Shown piece by piece: positions 44,444 to 55,380 of a DNA stretch of 64,000 nucleotides (position 1 is its first letter; every line of letters begins with the position of its first letter). This stretch comes from Bos javanicus (lineage: Eukaryota > Chordata > Mammalia > Artiodactyla > Bovidae): NCBI RefSeq assembly GCF_032452875.1, contig NC_083881.1, forward strand, positions 62,441,689-62,505,688, in the 5' to 3' direction. The translations under genes were made by a program, and so were the position numbers. The notes below the pieces were generated by a model. The model made no database searches, was not told the DNA's origin, and worked only from the letters and a program-made list of their open reading frames with translations.

Positions 44444-45084
44444 TGAGAGGGTAACAGGCGGGAAGCCCAGAGGTCCCCAGGCAGCAGGAGGAAATAAACT
44501 GCAAATGGCAGATGTTTCTTTTCCTTCTCTACATGAAATTAAAAGGGGGTTCTTTTAATTCTGTGTTGACGACACCTGGCTCTGCCTTGAGCTAACCAAT
44601 GTGTGTTTTCTTAGGTCAATGAAACTGTGTATTTGCTTTGGAATTTGCCTTTCTTCAAAATGGTTCTGCCTAAGACTAACTTTTATTTTCTCAAAACTTG
44701 GGCTGATAATGGCTCAACAAACCAGTGTTCTTGTCAATTGTTTTATGGCTGGGGGATGATACACCTCATGCCATCCTATCTCAAAAGTGCAGATTGTGGG
44801 AGAGGGGCCTGGTGAAACTCCGTCAGCCCTGAGGTGTTTCTCTTACATGATTAACAGCTTTCTAACAGACAAAACACCTTGCTGCAAACCAGCAAGGGGG
44901 CACTTTCTCTGTCCCCTTCTGATATCTGTCAGAAGCTTTCCCTATCTCTGCTATACTTTAATAAAACTTTGCTACACAAAATGCTCCAAGTAGTCAAGCC
45001 TCATCTCTGACCCCAGATCAGAATCCTCTCCTCTGGAGGTCACAAATCCTGGTGTAGTACTTGGCTCGCAGCAGCAACCTTTCA
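44444..45084 (+). mobile_element. Solo LTR of a ruminant endogenous retrovirus
   Basis: A 641-bp block that starts TGAGAGGGTAACAGGCGGG and ends 'gcagcaacctttca', that is TG...CA. A polyadenylation signal AATAAA lies at 44960-44965 inside 'tttaataaaactttgctac', followed by a C/T-rich U5-like part, the order expected of U3-R-U5. No primer binding site or internal sequence follows, so it is a solo LTR left by recombination. The direct repeats outside (CACATA / CACACA) are not convincing. The family name is not assigned. Confidence 0.68.
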
Positions 45085-45175
45085 CACACACGCACCCAAT
45101 ATAATTTCATTTAAAACATTTTTACAAGTATATTTTGAGATTTTTAATGTGACATTAGATATTCTTCTATAGTAT
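45085..45175. other. Short unique stretch
   Basis: Starts with a (CA)n word next to the LTR; nothing else recognised. Confidence 0.4.
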
Positions 45176-45435
45176 AATGGTGTGATGGTTGAGAGTACAG
45201 AATTCTGCAATCAGAACAGCCTTCCTGAGTTTGAATAGCTCAGCGCCATCTAAATCAGTGGTCTTGGGCAAATTACTTAACTTCTTTGCCTTAGTTTTTC
45301 TCTGTAAAATGGGGGCAATAATAGTACTTACATCATAGAATTATAGTAAAGATTAAATGTGTTAATATATTTACAAATTGCTTAGAATAGAGGCTGCTGC
45401 ATGGTAAGTGCTATGTAATGTTTGTTTTTATTAAT
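45176..45435 (+). repeat. MIR SINE, near full length
   Basis: Sense MIR with all main blocks: 'gtgatggttgagagtacag', 'gtcttgggcaaattacttaa', 'ctgtaaaatgggggcaataa', 'aaagattaaatgtgttaat' and 'catggtaagtgctatgtaat'. At about 260 bp this is one of the most complete MIRs here. Confidence 0.87.
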
Positions 45436-45945
45436 GGTTGCATAGAATTCCATCTTCTGGGTGAGTCATAACTTATTTACCATCCACTGCTTGCTATTTG
45501 GATTTTTTTTTCTTGAACACCATCTCACTGTTTATTTAGGTGATTTTGAAGTTCACACACTTACACCCTGGATGTTTTTGATTTTTGATGATTACAAATT
45601 GTGAAACCCTGGTACACACTTTTTGTGTGCCCATTTAAAAAGTTATTTCTTTGTTTCAGGAAATAAAGTTTCTGGATGAAAATATATTAGTATTTTTACG
45701 GTTTCTGTTACATATTAGCAATTAATCTCTGAAAGGCTGCACCAGCTTACGTGTCTATAGTACTGAGAATGCCTGTTGTTCTCAGTGATGAGACACAAAC
45801 AGTATCTTGCTTTGTTTCCATTGGCATTTCTTTGATTACAAGCCAGAGAAGTTTTTCCATGTGTTTATTTACAATTTACATTTATTCTTTATAAATTATT
45901 GCTTCCTGGCCTTTACCAATTTTTACATTTCTCTCTTAATCTGAC
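45436..45945 (-). repeat. Old L1 LINE 3' region, antisense
   Basis: 'gttgcatagaattccatctt', 'gctgcaccagcttacgtg', 'gagaatgcctgttgttctc' and 'catttctttgattacaagcc' follow the antisense order of old L1 3' ends (L1MC/L1ME type). Diverged. Confidence 0.7.
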
Positions 45946-46179
45946 ATTAAATGCTTCTAGTATATCCAAGGCATACTGAGTGCATTCAACAATAATCATG
46001 ATGAAGATGCTGAAGACAGTTGCCCAAGGCATATATCACATCTCAGAGGCAGTAACCTCCTATAGTCAAATTCTTGTGCAAGGCTCGCTCAGCTCCTGAT
46101 CTTCCATCAGAGGCATTTCATCATAGCCTCCATGTTCTTCAAATTTGTTATTATTATTATTATTTGGTTATATTTCTAT

Positions 46180-46409
46180 GGGGCTTCCCAGGTGGTGCTA
46201 GTGGTAAAGGATCCGTCTACCAATGCAGGAGACTCAAGAGAGCCAGGTTTGATCTCTGGGTCAGGAAGATCTCCTGGAGAAGGGAATGGCTACCCACTCC
46301 AGTATTCTTGCCTGAAGAATCCCATGGACAGAGGAGCCTAGTTGGCTACAGTCCATGGGGTTGTAAATAGTCGGGCACAACGCAACTGAGCACACATAGC
46401 AACAGTGTA
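46180..46409 (+). repeat. Bov-tA SINE
   Basis: Sense Bov-tA from 'ggggcttcccaggtggtgct' through the B-box region 'ccaggtttgatctctggg' to 'gcaactgagcacacatagc'. Confidence 0.95.
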
Positions 46410-46529
46410 AATCTGTGGTATAAAGAACTTATGGTTCAGTTATTTGAGGAAGAGGTTGCCATGAATTTTGCTTGAAACACTGCAAGAACAGGATTGTATC
46501 CTGCCTCTGTAACTTCAGAAATCATCTTG

Positions 46530-46601
46530 TATGGCAAAATCAATACAATATTGTAAAGTAAAATAAATAAATTAATTAAATTAATAACAAGTTTTTAAAA
46601 A
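46530..46601 (+). repeat. Very short L1 insertion with perfect 13-bp target duplication
   Basis: A 72-bp insert made only of the bovid L1 3' terminus ('aatacaatattgtaaagtaa') and its A-rich tail. The perfect duplication AGAAATCATCTTG flanks it at 46517-46529 and 46602-46614, which marks it as a target-primed insertion and not a random match. Confidence 0.92.
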
Positions 46602-46614
46602 AGAAATCATCTTG

Positions 46615-47364
46615 AGGTGATGCACTTTTCTGAATGAGATTTCATTAGTGACAATTTTCGTCTTTGCATCACAATAAATATTGTGACTACCTTGGAGAGA
46701 ATCTCTTGGTTTATTAATGAGCTAAGTAGTCATCTAATGAGAAACTGTCAGTAATCCTGTGAACATGTGGAAGAAGATTTATTTTTAAAGGCCTGGGTGT
46801 GCAACGGGTCTCAGGAACAAGAATTTATTCACTCTTTAAATTGACTCCTGAATTCTGCCTTCCCGTTGGCTATGGAGACCTCTGGCTACATGGTATGCTG
46901 TTGCTGAGTGTTGAATATCAGCAGCAGTTGATGGTCTTAACTTGTGTTCCTGATTTTCTCCATGCAAATCTTGCAGGCTAAAACACATGATAAAATCATG
47001 TTTTTAAAATACCACAAAAACATGTAAACTTCAGTGAAGTGAAACTTGTTCTGTTCTGGAAAATAGACCAAGATCAATGGGGATAAGTTCAACATTTCCT
47101 GTTAATGTAAGAAAGAACTGATTTTTTTTTTTTTTTTTAAATCTCAGAAAGTGTCTCCTCATAGTATGGGTCACCTTTTGAAGCAGTCACTGGGATTTTT
47201 CCAGCATAGATCAGATGATTAAAAAGTAATGGTTACTGGATTTAAGATGGAGAAGGTGGGACCATGCACTAGGTAACTTCTAAACTAGATTACTTCTAAG
47301 GTTTTTTCCAACTTGGAGATTCTACAATTATGTTAATTAAAAGAAATCATCTGCCTATTTTTCT
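46615..47364. other. Unique sequence with a T-run
   Basis: No repeat or gene recognised except a T-run of about 18 bases near 47121. Confidence 0.5.
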
Positions 47365-47580
47365 AAAGTGGTAAAACTGGAAGTAGAGTGGTGGTTACCA
47401 GGGGTTGGAAGGAGGAGGAAAGGGGACTTGTTATTTAATGGGCATAGAGATGTGCTAGGTGAAAAGTTCTGGACATCTGTTTCAACAAAGTGAACATACT
47501 TAACATGACTGTACACCTAAAAATGGTCCAGAAGGTAATTTTTCTGTATATTTGTTTTACCAAAATAAAACCAGAATAAA
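47365..47580 (+). repeat. L1 LINE 3' UTR
   Basis: 'gtggtggttaccaggggttg', 'ttatttaatgggcatagag', 'catgactgtacacctaaaaa' and 'ttgttttaccaaaataaaac' are the L1MA/L1MB-type 3' UTR in sense orientation. Confidence 0.85.
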
Positions 47581-48424
47581 ACACCCATGAAACTGCTATG
47601 AGTTTTGCTCTAGGCCAGGCACTAGGGGACCCATAAGTCCAAGACAGTCCCTGCTCTCAGCTGGTTCACTTCCCCTCTTCTGTGAGAAGTGAGGTGCCTG
47701 GGCAAGCCAGGGTCCTCAAGAGCCAGTTGAGGCATCACTGCCCTTGCTCCTGTGGGCACAGCCAGTAATCCAAAGAAACAGAACGCCTTCTCCCTTCTGC
47801 TGTCTTCCAATTTCCTGCTAGTGCCCCAGATGATAGAACCCAATAGGAAGCCAGCTGCTGAGTTAGTCTGAAAAAGGTGGTGTGCATAGAATGTACATAG
47901 AAAGGAAGAACGTCCACAGAAAAGAGTGTGGAGTTGAGCGAGGAAGGTGCTGTGAGGCACAGTCCATCCCTTTGTCTCTTCCGCATCCGCTCACAGCCTT
48001 CTACCCACACACAAACTCGATAAAACAACCCCAGCAGCATTGAAGTGCTTCCCTTGATACAACTATCCCTTTAACAAATGAAGGCATGCCCCCCTTTCCC
48101 CCAATAAGGGAGATAACAAAGTTTCATCAGTCAGTGCATCCATGTTTGAATGAGCTTAGTGACTCTCACTAAGGTTAGTCAAAATCCCACTGTATAACCC
48201 ACAAGGCTAAATTGTAAAGTTAAACGATCAACCAGCATCCCTGATATGACAGAGCAGGGGAAAGGAAAAAGGAGGAAGTGATTTCTATATACAAATATGT
48301 ACATAAAAAAACAAAGAAGAAAATACACATAGTTGCTGTAGTTCTCACTTCTCTAGCTGATCACAAGGCCATAACTGATATATAGTGGTAGGTAGATAGA
48401 TATAGGATCTGCATATGAACATGA
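47581..48424. other. Unique sequence, nothing recognised
   Basis: No repeat signature. Minus frames of 112 and 101 codons (47622-48040) overlap each other and have no recognised domain. Confidence 0.45.
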
Positions 48425-48530
48425 ATTTGGGCAAACTCCAGGAGATGGTGGAGAGGGAGGCCTGGCGTGCTGCAGTCCACGGGGTTGCAGAGTTGACATG
48501 ACTTATCGACTGAACAACAGCAACAATATG
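48425..48530 (+). repeat. BovB LINE 3'-end fragment, sense
   Basis: About 105 bp of the plus-strand BovB terminus, with 'gagggaggcctggcgtgctg' and 'gacttatcgactgaacaaca'. 5' truncated. Confidence 0.85.
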
Positions 48531-49781
48531 AAACTATATCTGTAGCTATATGCTTTTCTTCTTCTCTTATCCACTTTCATGTACCGCTTCCTTTTAACTA
48601 GTCCTTTGGTTTGTGAGGATTCTTTCTCTGCTGGATTGTGGCTTCATTCCTGAAGAGTCTGTGTCCCTAGTCGTTCTTTCTTTATTGGGCTGGTAAAATC
48701 CTCCATCAACTTTACTACTGAACATGGAAGTAATAAATGGAACCCCAGAGAATCCTCTGAATTACAGACATCTCTCTTCAGGCCGCTATTGTTTAGCAGC
48801 AGAGTCCTATTTTCATCTTTACATTTGGGACCAATCAACTTAACATGGACAGCAAAACCTTTCTTTGTCCATTAGTTTAATGGCACAAGGAGTCTAAAAT
48901 GACAAGGAGGAAGTCTCAAATTTGAGTATGGTAGAACCATTTTTTGTGCCCATAATGGAACTAGCAGAGCCCCAAATCTCAGGAGTGGGAAGCAAAATTT
49001 TGTTTAAGTGTAATAATAAAAGCAGACCCTATAACTTTAATCCTTGGTTTCCAGATCCAAGTGTCCTAGTTATGGAAGAAATAACACTCTATATGGGTTG
49101 TTGACTCAAAGCATATACTGCAGGCTATAAGATAGTGCCATAAATTTTCAAGGTGTTATCTCCCAGTGGGTGACAATACTGAGCCTTCAGTTGGTGATTC
49201 CACCATTCTGTCACGCCAGCTGCTTCTGGATGATGGAGTGTGTGGCAAGACCAGAGAATTTCATGGTCATAAACCAGTTGCTGTACTTCTTTTGCTGAGA
49301 AATTAGTGCCTGGTCAGAAGAAATGTTGTGATGGGTACTATGATGATCAGTAAGTATGTGGATGGTGGTGTTTGCAAAAGGCAAATCCATATCCAGAATG
49401 TATTTATTCCAGGGAGGATAAATCTTTGCCTCCTTCTTTCTGGAAGGAGATCAAGGTAATCAACCCAAGGTAATCAGATTGGCTAGCTGGCCACCAGGGC
49501 TCATTGTTGGCTCCTGCTGTTGGGAAGTTGAGAACTCAGCGATGGTGATAGCAGGATTTTCTTGGTGGGCCTTTGCACAACCAGCTTGATGCTGCCATTG
49601 ACACTCTGAAGGCAAGTCTTTGGAGAAAGCACTGGAAAAAAAAAAAAGCATAGGGAAAGCACTGGGGAAAAAAGGCTGACTGTCATCTGATATCCTCAGA
49701 ATGTTATCTTGTCTACCTTATCATTGAGAGCCTCTGCAGTGGTGCTCTTTTGTGGATATTCACATGGGATACAAATATTTC

Positions 49782-50009
49782 ATGGGGCTTCCCTGATGGC
49801 TCAGTGGTAAAGAATCTGCTTGCAATGCAGGAGACATAGGAGATGCAAATTTGATCCTTGGGTAGGGAAGATCCCCTGGAGGAGAAAATGGCAACCCACT
49901 CCAGTATTCTTGCCTAGAAAATCCCATGGATAGAGGAGCCTGGTGGGGCCATGGGGGTCACAAAGAGTAGGACACGGCTGAGCAACTGAGTGTGAACACA
50001 CACACACAC
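49782..50009 (+). repeat. Bov-tA SINE nested in ERVL relic
   Basis: Sense Bov-tA from 'ggggcttccctgatggctc' to a tail ending in (CA)n. ACAAATATT flanks it (49771-49779 and 50010-50018), the target-site duplication. The ERVL reading resumes after it. Confidence 0.95.
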
Positions 50010-50476
50010 ACAAATATTCAATACCCTTTCTCCATTCCAAAAGATCATCCATACACCTATTTCACAGTCCTCCTTTTTACCAAATTTCCAATTCCATCCT
50101 TTCTAATTCTCTGACCATCTGGCTAAATCATTAACTACTACTTATGAGTTGGTATAGATTTGCACTTCTGGCTATTTTTCAGCCTAAACAAAGTGGATAT
50201 TCAGACGTCCTGTAAAGTTCTACCAACGGGCAGGATTGTCTTTCTCCACTATTTTCCAGGGCCACTCTGAGTGAATATGCACCAGTCTGTTTCCAGCTAG
50301 TGCTGGTAATAGAATGATCTTTTTTTGATCGTTAACTGGTTACAGGGAGCTCCTTATGAAGTCATGGGTGTGGGCTGAGAAAGGGAAAGCAACGTAGCAC
50401 AAGTAGTGGCCATAGGAAGCTGAGTCACCTAATTATATAACTTCTTGTACCTTCCAGACCTGCTGTAGACCTAGCA

Positions 50477-50510
50477 TATATATTATACATATATATATAT
50501 ATATATATAG
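50477..50510. repeat. (AT)n microsatellite
   Basis: Imperfect then pure AT/TA tract of about 30 bp at the right edge of the ERVL relic. Confidence 0.88.
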
Positions 50511-50560
50511 GTGACAGACTGGGACTACACATAACTGAGTCTATGGTATGGGGGATCAAA

Positions 50561-51171
50561 TGACACAGTTAATTTATAGTGGATACCTTAGGTCATGTGG
50601 TCATCAAGTGTCCAAGGCCAGGAGTTCAAGAGCCTAGGAATGTGCTTTCAAGGGGAAAAATCAGCAGCTGTTTCTCTGAGGGAGAAAATCAACAGAAAAG
50701 CCTGGTGTTTTCCCAAAACATTAGTATTCTAAGTTTTGATTTTTATATAGGGCTTGCCCCATGATTGTTAAGTCATCCCCTTTTTTGGTGGGGGGTGGGG
50801 GATGAGCCCCCCACCATATAACACTTTTAGGGAATCACGATGAGATTTATTGGGAATGGAGGCCATAGCCAGTCAGCATCTTTCCTTTCATGTTTTCTTC
50901 ATTGAATTATATTTCTTCCTAGCCGACTTATTCTAATATTTATTATAGAAATGTATTGAATATATTTTAACTCTCCTTTCCCAAATATAAATCATTGATG
51001 CATTATTTATCTATCATACTTCCCCTAAATTTGGAAAATATCAGAAGCTTCTTTATATCCTTTTTCATGCTTCTAAGGAGTTTGCTAGAAGTATCTTCTT
51101 TTTTTAAAAAATCAAGTTACTTTGTTGTAAAACAAAACACAGATAGATCCCCTCTTCCAAGTGAAATATAT
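50561..51171. other. Unique sequence, nothing recognised
   Basis: No repeat or gene signature. A G-run (GGTGGGGGGTGGGGG) lies near 50791. Confidence 0.5.
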
Positions 51172-51185
51172 AGCTTAGTCAATTA

Positions 51186-51503
51186 GAAAGTGAAAGTGAA
51201 AGTCGCTCAGTGGTGTCTGACTCTTTGCGACCCCATGGACTGTATAGTCCATGGAATTCTCCAGGCCAGAATACTGGAGTGGGTAGCCTTTCCCTGCTCC
51301 AGGGATCTTCCCAAGCCAGGGATCTAACCCAGGTCTCCTGCATTGCAGGTGGATTCTTTACCAGCTGAGCCACAGGGGAAGCCCAAGAATACTGGAGTGT
51401 GTAGCCTATCCCTTCTCTAGCAGATCTTCCCAACCCAGGAACTGAACCTGGGTCTCCTGCATTGCAGGCAGATTCTTTACCAAGTGAGCTATGAGGGAAG
51501 TCC
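51186..51503 (-). repeat. Bov-tA3-type SINE, antisense, with duplicated head
   Basis: Extended antisense Bov-tA: body and head at 51186-51384, then a second partial body and head at 51385-51503 ('agaatactggagtgtgtag' to 'gctatgagggaagtcc'). A perfect 14-bp duplication AGCTTAGTCAATTA flanks the whole (51172-51185 and 51504-51517). The form fits the known Bov-tA3 subfamily. Confidence 0.95.
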
Positions 51504-51517
51504 AGCTTAGTCAATTA

Positions 51518-51719
51518 TCATAAGGCAAAAGCATTTGTAACTACAACCAAAGTTCAGCAAGTAAAAATTATCACCCACTCCAGAAGCCCCTTCCATGTTC
51601 CCTGTGTCAATCACAACCCCTTACTTCCCTTCACAAGTAACCATTACCTATGCTTTAACAGTGATCACCCAAATGTGCATCCTTAGGTCCTATAGTTTAG
51701 CAGCTTTAAAAAAAATGAA
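51518..51719. other. Possible old L1 or LTR trace
   Basis: 'cacccactccagaagcccc' and 'cacaagtaaccattaccta' resemble blocks repeated in mammalian genomes near old L1 3' ends; not assigned. Confidence 0.35.
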
Positions 51720-52330
51720 TGTGCTTATTAAAAAAAAAATGCTACAGCTTTCTTTTAATCTATAGGTTCCTGCTCCATCTCTCTTTTCCTTATAGTTTAT
51801 CTGTGGATGAACCCAGTCTACTGACCTGTAGAGTTTCTCACGGTCATGACAAATTCCACTGTTCCTCTGTCTTCTGTAGCCCTGTAATGTGGTAGAAGGA
51901 TTTAGAGGCTTGATCAGACTCAGATATAATTCCTTTGGCAACATTCTAAGAGTGTTCTTCCATCAGGAAGCATGTAATATCTGTCTTGTCCTTTTTGTGA
52001 TGTTAACTCTTGCTGATGCTCAGTGCTTAGATTCCTTTATTCACTGGGGCTGGCAAAATGGTTATATTTATTTTAGACTTATGTTTTCATTTAGCAGATG
52101 GAATACTTTCATAAAGAATTGCTTCCCCTCATCTACTTTTTGATTACCCAGTGGTGCTATTCACATAGGAGAGACAAGATAACTATTTGACTCTTTTATT
52201 TACGAAGCATCAAAATCATGAATCTGAGTCCCTTTCATCTTCCAATAGTATGCATATATATATATGCATGACTTTGTGGACTTAAGCATATTTGATGTGT
52301 TCCATTTAATTGCAGTTATCTTTTTGAAAC
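51720..52330 (-). repeat. Probable old L1 3' UTR, antisense
   Basis: 'agagtttctcacggtcatg', 'gtagccctgtaatgtggtag', 'ttagaggcttgatcagactc' and 'gaatactttcataaagaatt' match a conserved order of words that I associate with ancient L1 3' UTRs. The family name and the direction are not certain. Confidence 0.5.
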
Positions 52331-53218
52331 CTCAAAGCCTGACGGAAGCCTCTTAAAGTTGTCTCCTGTTTATTTTTCCCGGATGTCCTTTGTAGATATG
52401 AACTCCATGGACTGAAAACTCAAGAACAACTTCTCTAGCTCAGCCTTTTCTCCATTCATTTATGGCCTTAACTGACCAGGGAATATGTTTGAAGAGCGGG
52501 CACACCCTCTATAGAAAGAGAATATGTGCTTTCTGTTTACAAATATTCCTGGCTTTGTATTGAGAGCCTGGAGCACTGGCTTCCTGTTGGGCCATTCTCC
52601 TCTGAAAAGGAGATTGCTTTGCCAGTGTTGTCCACCTTTTCCGGAAAGATTTGATATTAATAGTTTTTCTCTAGAATGACTTGTTCTTCTATGAGGCATG
52701 TGCTCTTGCCTAGTCAAACTTAGCTACAATAGAATTAAAAACAGCTGAAAAACTATCTTTTACTGCTCTCCCCCTGAAATTCCCTATGTAATCCAATAAA
52801 TATCTGTAAATTAACCTTTGGGAAAGATAAATTAGTCTTATTAAATGCGAGATTGCCTCAGGCTTCTTGGGGTGGGGTAGAAGGACTTGCTTTCAAAATG
52901 TGCTGTGCCTTGAAAATGTAATTTCCTATGCCCAGTGGAAATTTATCACATCTCTCACCTCTGGGTAACTTGCTTTTCCTTTAGTTCAAATGCTGTGTTT
53001 TCTGTTTTCATCCTCTCAAGCTTGGACATTCTGAACTTTTAAATTCTCTCAGTTCTATTTCTGTGACAGTGGTTTTCAGGCAACAGAAGTGAGAAGTTGA
53101 TGAGGAAACATTGACGGAAGAAGTGATACTTGGCCCAGCATACAAAACAGAACCTCCCACAGGAGAGAGTAAAGGTGGTTTTGAGAAGCTTATGGCGTCA
53201 ACACCTGTGACAGTTTTC
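52331..53218. other. Unique sequence, nothing recognised
   Basis: No repeat or gene signature in about 890 bp. Confidence 0.5.
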
Positions 53219-53326
53219 TTTTGGTTTATTTCATTCATATTTTTAGGCTAGATAATATGCATTTACAAAAATACCCATTTACAAAAATGGGTATTTTTAT
53301 TGTGTAAGACTCTTCTGGAAAATGTC
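53219..53326 (+). repeat. Left copy of a local duplication, with hairpin
   Basis: About 108 bp that match 53519-53610 on the far side of a SINE. Shared words include 'ttttggttt', 'cattcat.tttttagg', 'tatttttattgt.taag' and 'tcttctggaaaa.gtc'. This copy has extra bases forming a perfect 12-bp inverted repeat, AAAAATACCCAT at 53267-53278 and ATGGGTATTTTT at 53287-53298, with an 8-base loop. Confidence 0.85.
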
Positions 53327-53518
53327 CCTTCGCTTCAGTTGTGTCTGACTCTGTATGACCCCATGGACTGTAGCCCACCAGGCTCCTCTGTCCATGGGAT
53401 TCTCCAGGCAAGAATACTGGAGTGACTTGCCATTTCCTACTCCAGGGCATCTTCCTGACCCAGGGATCAAGCCCACGTCTCTTATGTCTCCTGCATTGGC
53501 AGGTGGGTTCTTTACCAC
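53327..53518 (-). repeat. Bov-tA SINE, antisense, between two duplicated segments
   Basis: Antisense Bov-tA from 'cgcttcagttgtgtctgac' to 'gtgggttctttaccact'; the extreme tRNA-like head (the 'gagccaccagggaag' part) and the outer tail are missing at the junctions with the flanking duplicates. Confidence 0.92.
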
Positions 53519-53610
53519 TTTTGGTTTCTATCATTCATGTTTTTAGGATAGAGAATATGGATTTATACTTATGGATATTTTTATTGTATAAGAATCTTCT
53601 GGAAAAGGTC
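53519..53610 (+). repeat. Right copy of the local duplication
   Basis: Diverged direct copy of 53219-53326, lacking the hairpin insertion. Far too long to be a SINE target-site duplication. Confidence 0.85.
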
Positions 53611-53624
53611 TGTCTGATTCCCTG

Positions 53625-54030
53625 GGCTTAAGTGCTTAGCCTGATAGTCAAGGCCATTCACAGTCTTACTACCATCCTCACTCTGAACACTCAGTGACTC
53701 CCTATTGTCTGTTGGACAGAGCATGCAATTTTCCTACAACTCCTATTTACCTCCCCCGGCTCATCTCCTTGGCTTTTCTGTGGGCACCTCTTTAGATCAG
53801 CTATATTAGATGGTTCCCATTTCCCTGGCATACCCCATGCTTTCCTACTTTGGCTTTTGCTCACATAATTCCATTTGGAATGACCTTGCCTCCCATTGCT
53901 AACTGCAGAAATCTTACTATAATATCTTAACATGAGCTTGAAATTCCTTTTTCCCGAGATTCTCTTCCTGATTCCTACAAAGGAATTACTTCATTCCTCC
54001 TTTGAATTCTTTGAAATACATTGTTTTGAT
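53625..54030 (+). repeat. L2 LINE 3' region
   Basis: 'atagtcaaggccattcacag', 'tatttacctcccccggctc', 'ggaatgaccttgcctcccat' and 'ttcctgattcctacaaagg' follow the L2 3' region, sense orientation, well diverged. Confidence 0.6.
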
Positions 54031-54210
54031 ATATGGTTAAAGATTGCTATTGGCATCCTTTACATATTTGTTTGATACATGTGCTTATGGGATATAAGTA
54101 GGATGGACATATACCCAAATGTTATTGAGACAGTTCCAGTTTTCCTGGGCTAGTCTCAGAGTATGTGCTGTCCCAGTACCCTGTCTGGTTAACTCCCTGT
54201 TGCCTTCTCC

Positions 54211-54426
54211 TTAAGCTTCCCAGGTGATGCAGTGGTAAAGAACCTGCCTGCCAATGCAGGAGACAGAAGAGGTTTGGGTTCAATCCCCGGGTTGGGAAGA
54301 TCCCCTGGAGAAGGGAATGGCTACGCACTCCAGTATTCTTGTCTGGAGAATCCCATGGACAGAGGAGTCTGTCAGTCCATAGGGTTGCAAAGAGTCAGAC
54401 ATGACTGTAGTGACCTAGGATGTACA
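54211..54426 (+). repeat. Bov-tA SINE, perfect target-site duplication
   Basis: Sense Bov-tA with head 'gcttcccaggtgatgcagtg' and B-box region 'gggttcaatccccggg'. TGCCTTCTCC flanks it at 54201-54210 and 54427-54436. Confidence 0.96.
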
Positions 54427-54436
54427 TGCCTTCTCC

Positions 54437-54889
54437 AAAGTATCTTGATCTGAATGATGAATTAAGTAGTCACCCATGGAAGAAGTCACTGGGGGACTGG
54501 GGCTGCCTCATACTCATTCTTGAATTGCTGGTCATTTATCAGGAGGGGTGATGGAACCCACATACGGTGGGCAAAGGGGCGACAAAGTCCACAGGAAGGA
54601 GACTGCCTTGTGCTGGGGCAGGGCCCACGTTGCAGAGGCCATCAGGAAATGCTAGAGGTCAGTTTTGACTCCTCCCAGAGCTAGTCCTCCTCATGGCATT
54701 GCCCGGAGCTATTACTTTCCCATCAGAAAGTTAGATTCCCTGAGGATTTAATAAACACTCTCTCCCAACATGAAAAGCTGTGGGCATTGTTTCTTCCTTG
54801 GGTCCTTGCAGTTGGAGCTTCAAAGAATACTCGGGTATTGTGTAGAATATTGAATATGCACGTGAAAAGGACTTTGTTTATTTACTTAT
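54437..54889. other. Unique sequence, nothing recognised
   Basis: No repeat or gene signature. Confidence 0.5.
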
Positions 54890-55380
54890 TATTTATTTAT
54901 TTTCCATTTCTTTTCATTTTTAAAATTAGCCTACAGAAAAGTCAACAGAACTGTACATAGTGATAGTTCCTTCATTTTGATACATGCACTTTTCCTCTCT
55001 CGCTTAGTTCATATTTATACACCTTGGACTAAGTTTGTGTTTAAGTACGATGTATGTATAATGTCCACATTCTCCTTTTGCATCATTTGTATATAGTTTG
55101 AGTACATCATGGTACTTCACCCCTAAATACTTCCACATGTTTCTTTTAAGGATATGGACATGCTTCTAAGTAACCACAATGTCATTATTACACCCAAGAC
55201 AATTAACAGTAATTCTACAAAGTCATCTAATATACAGTCCATACTCAAATGTCTTCAGACAAGTTTTGGATCTTGAATCCATTTGATCCATTATGTCTCT
55301 TTCATCTCTTTTAATCTTGTATAGTCTCTGTGCCTGTTTTTGGTGTCTGTGTAACTTATTTTTGACATACAGTGTTTGAA
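54890..55380 (-). repeat. Probable old L1 3' UTR, antisense
   Basis: Begins with a T-rich tail (TTATTATTTATTTATTTT) and includes 'gtcattattacacccaagac', 'cagtccatactcaaatgtc' and 'tatgtctctttcatctcttt', words of an old L1-type 3' UTR. Assignment is by recognition only. Confidence 0.5.

Larger units (their letters stand above)
48600..50560 (-). pseudogene. ERVL-type endogenous retrovirus pol relic, antisense
   Basis: About 2 kb that aligns, by recognition, with the antisense pol region of mammalian ERVL elements. Reading the plus strand, the blocks 'tagtttaatggcacaagg', 'gagccccaaatctcaggag', 'ttggtgattccaccattctg', 'gctgcttctggatgatgg', 'ggcaaatccatatccagaat' and 'tgaccatctggctaaatc' come in the expected order and correspond to integrase followed, at higher coordinates, by RNase H sequence. 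No frame longer than about 65 codons survives in it, there are many indels, and no LTRs were found at its ends. It is dead. The left boundary is uncertain by some 250 bp, and a Bov-tA splits it at 49782-50009. Confidence 0.75.

Noticed and set aside
44960..44965. AATAAA as the polyadenylation site of a host gene
   Set aside because: It sits in the R region of a solo LTR, where such a signal is expected, and no upstream exon was found.
51186..51503. Tandem repeats with regular spacing as a CRISPR-like array
   Set aside because: The repeated text is the duplicated body and head of a Bov-tA3 SINE; there are only two units and the host is a mammal.
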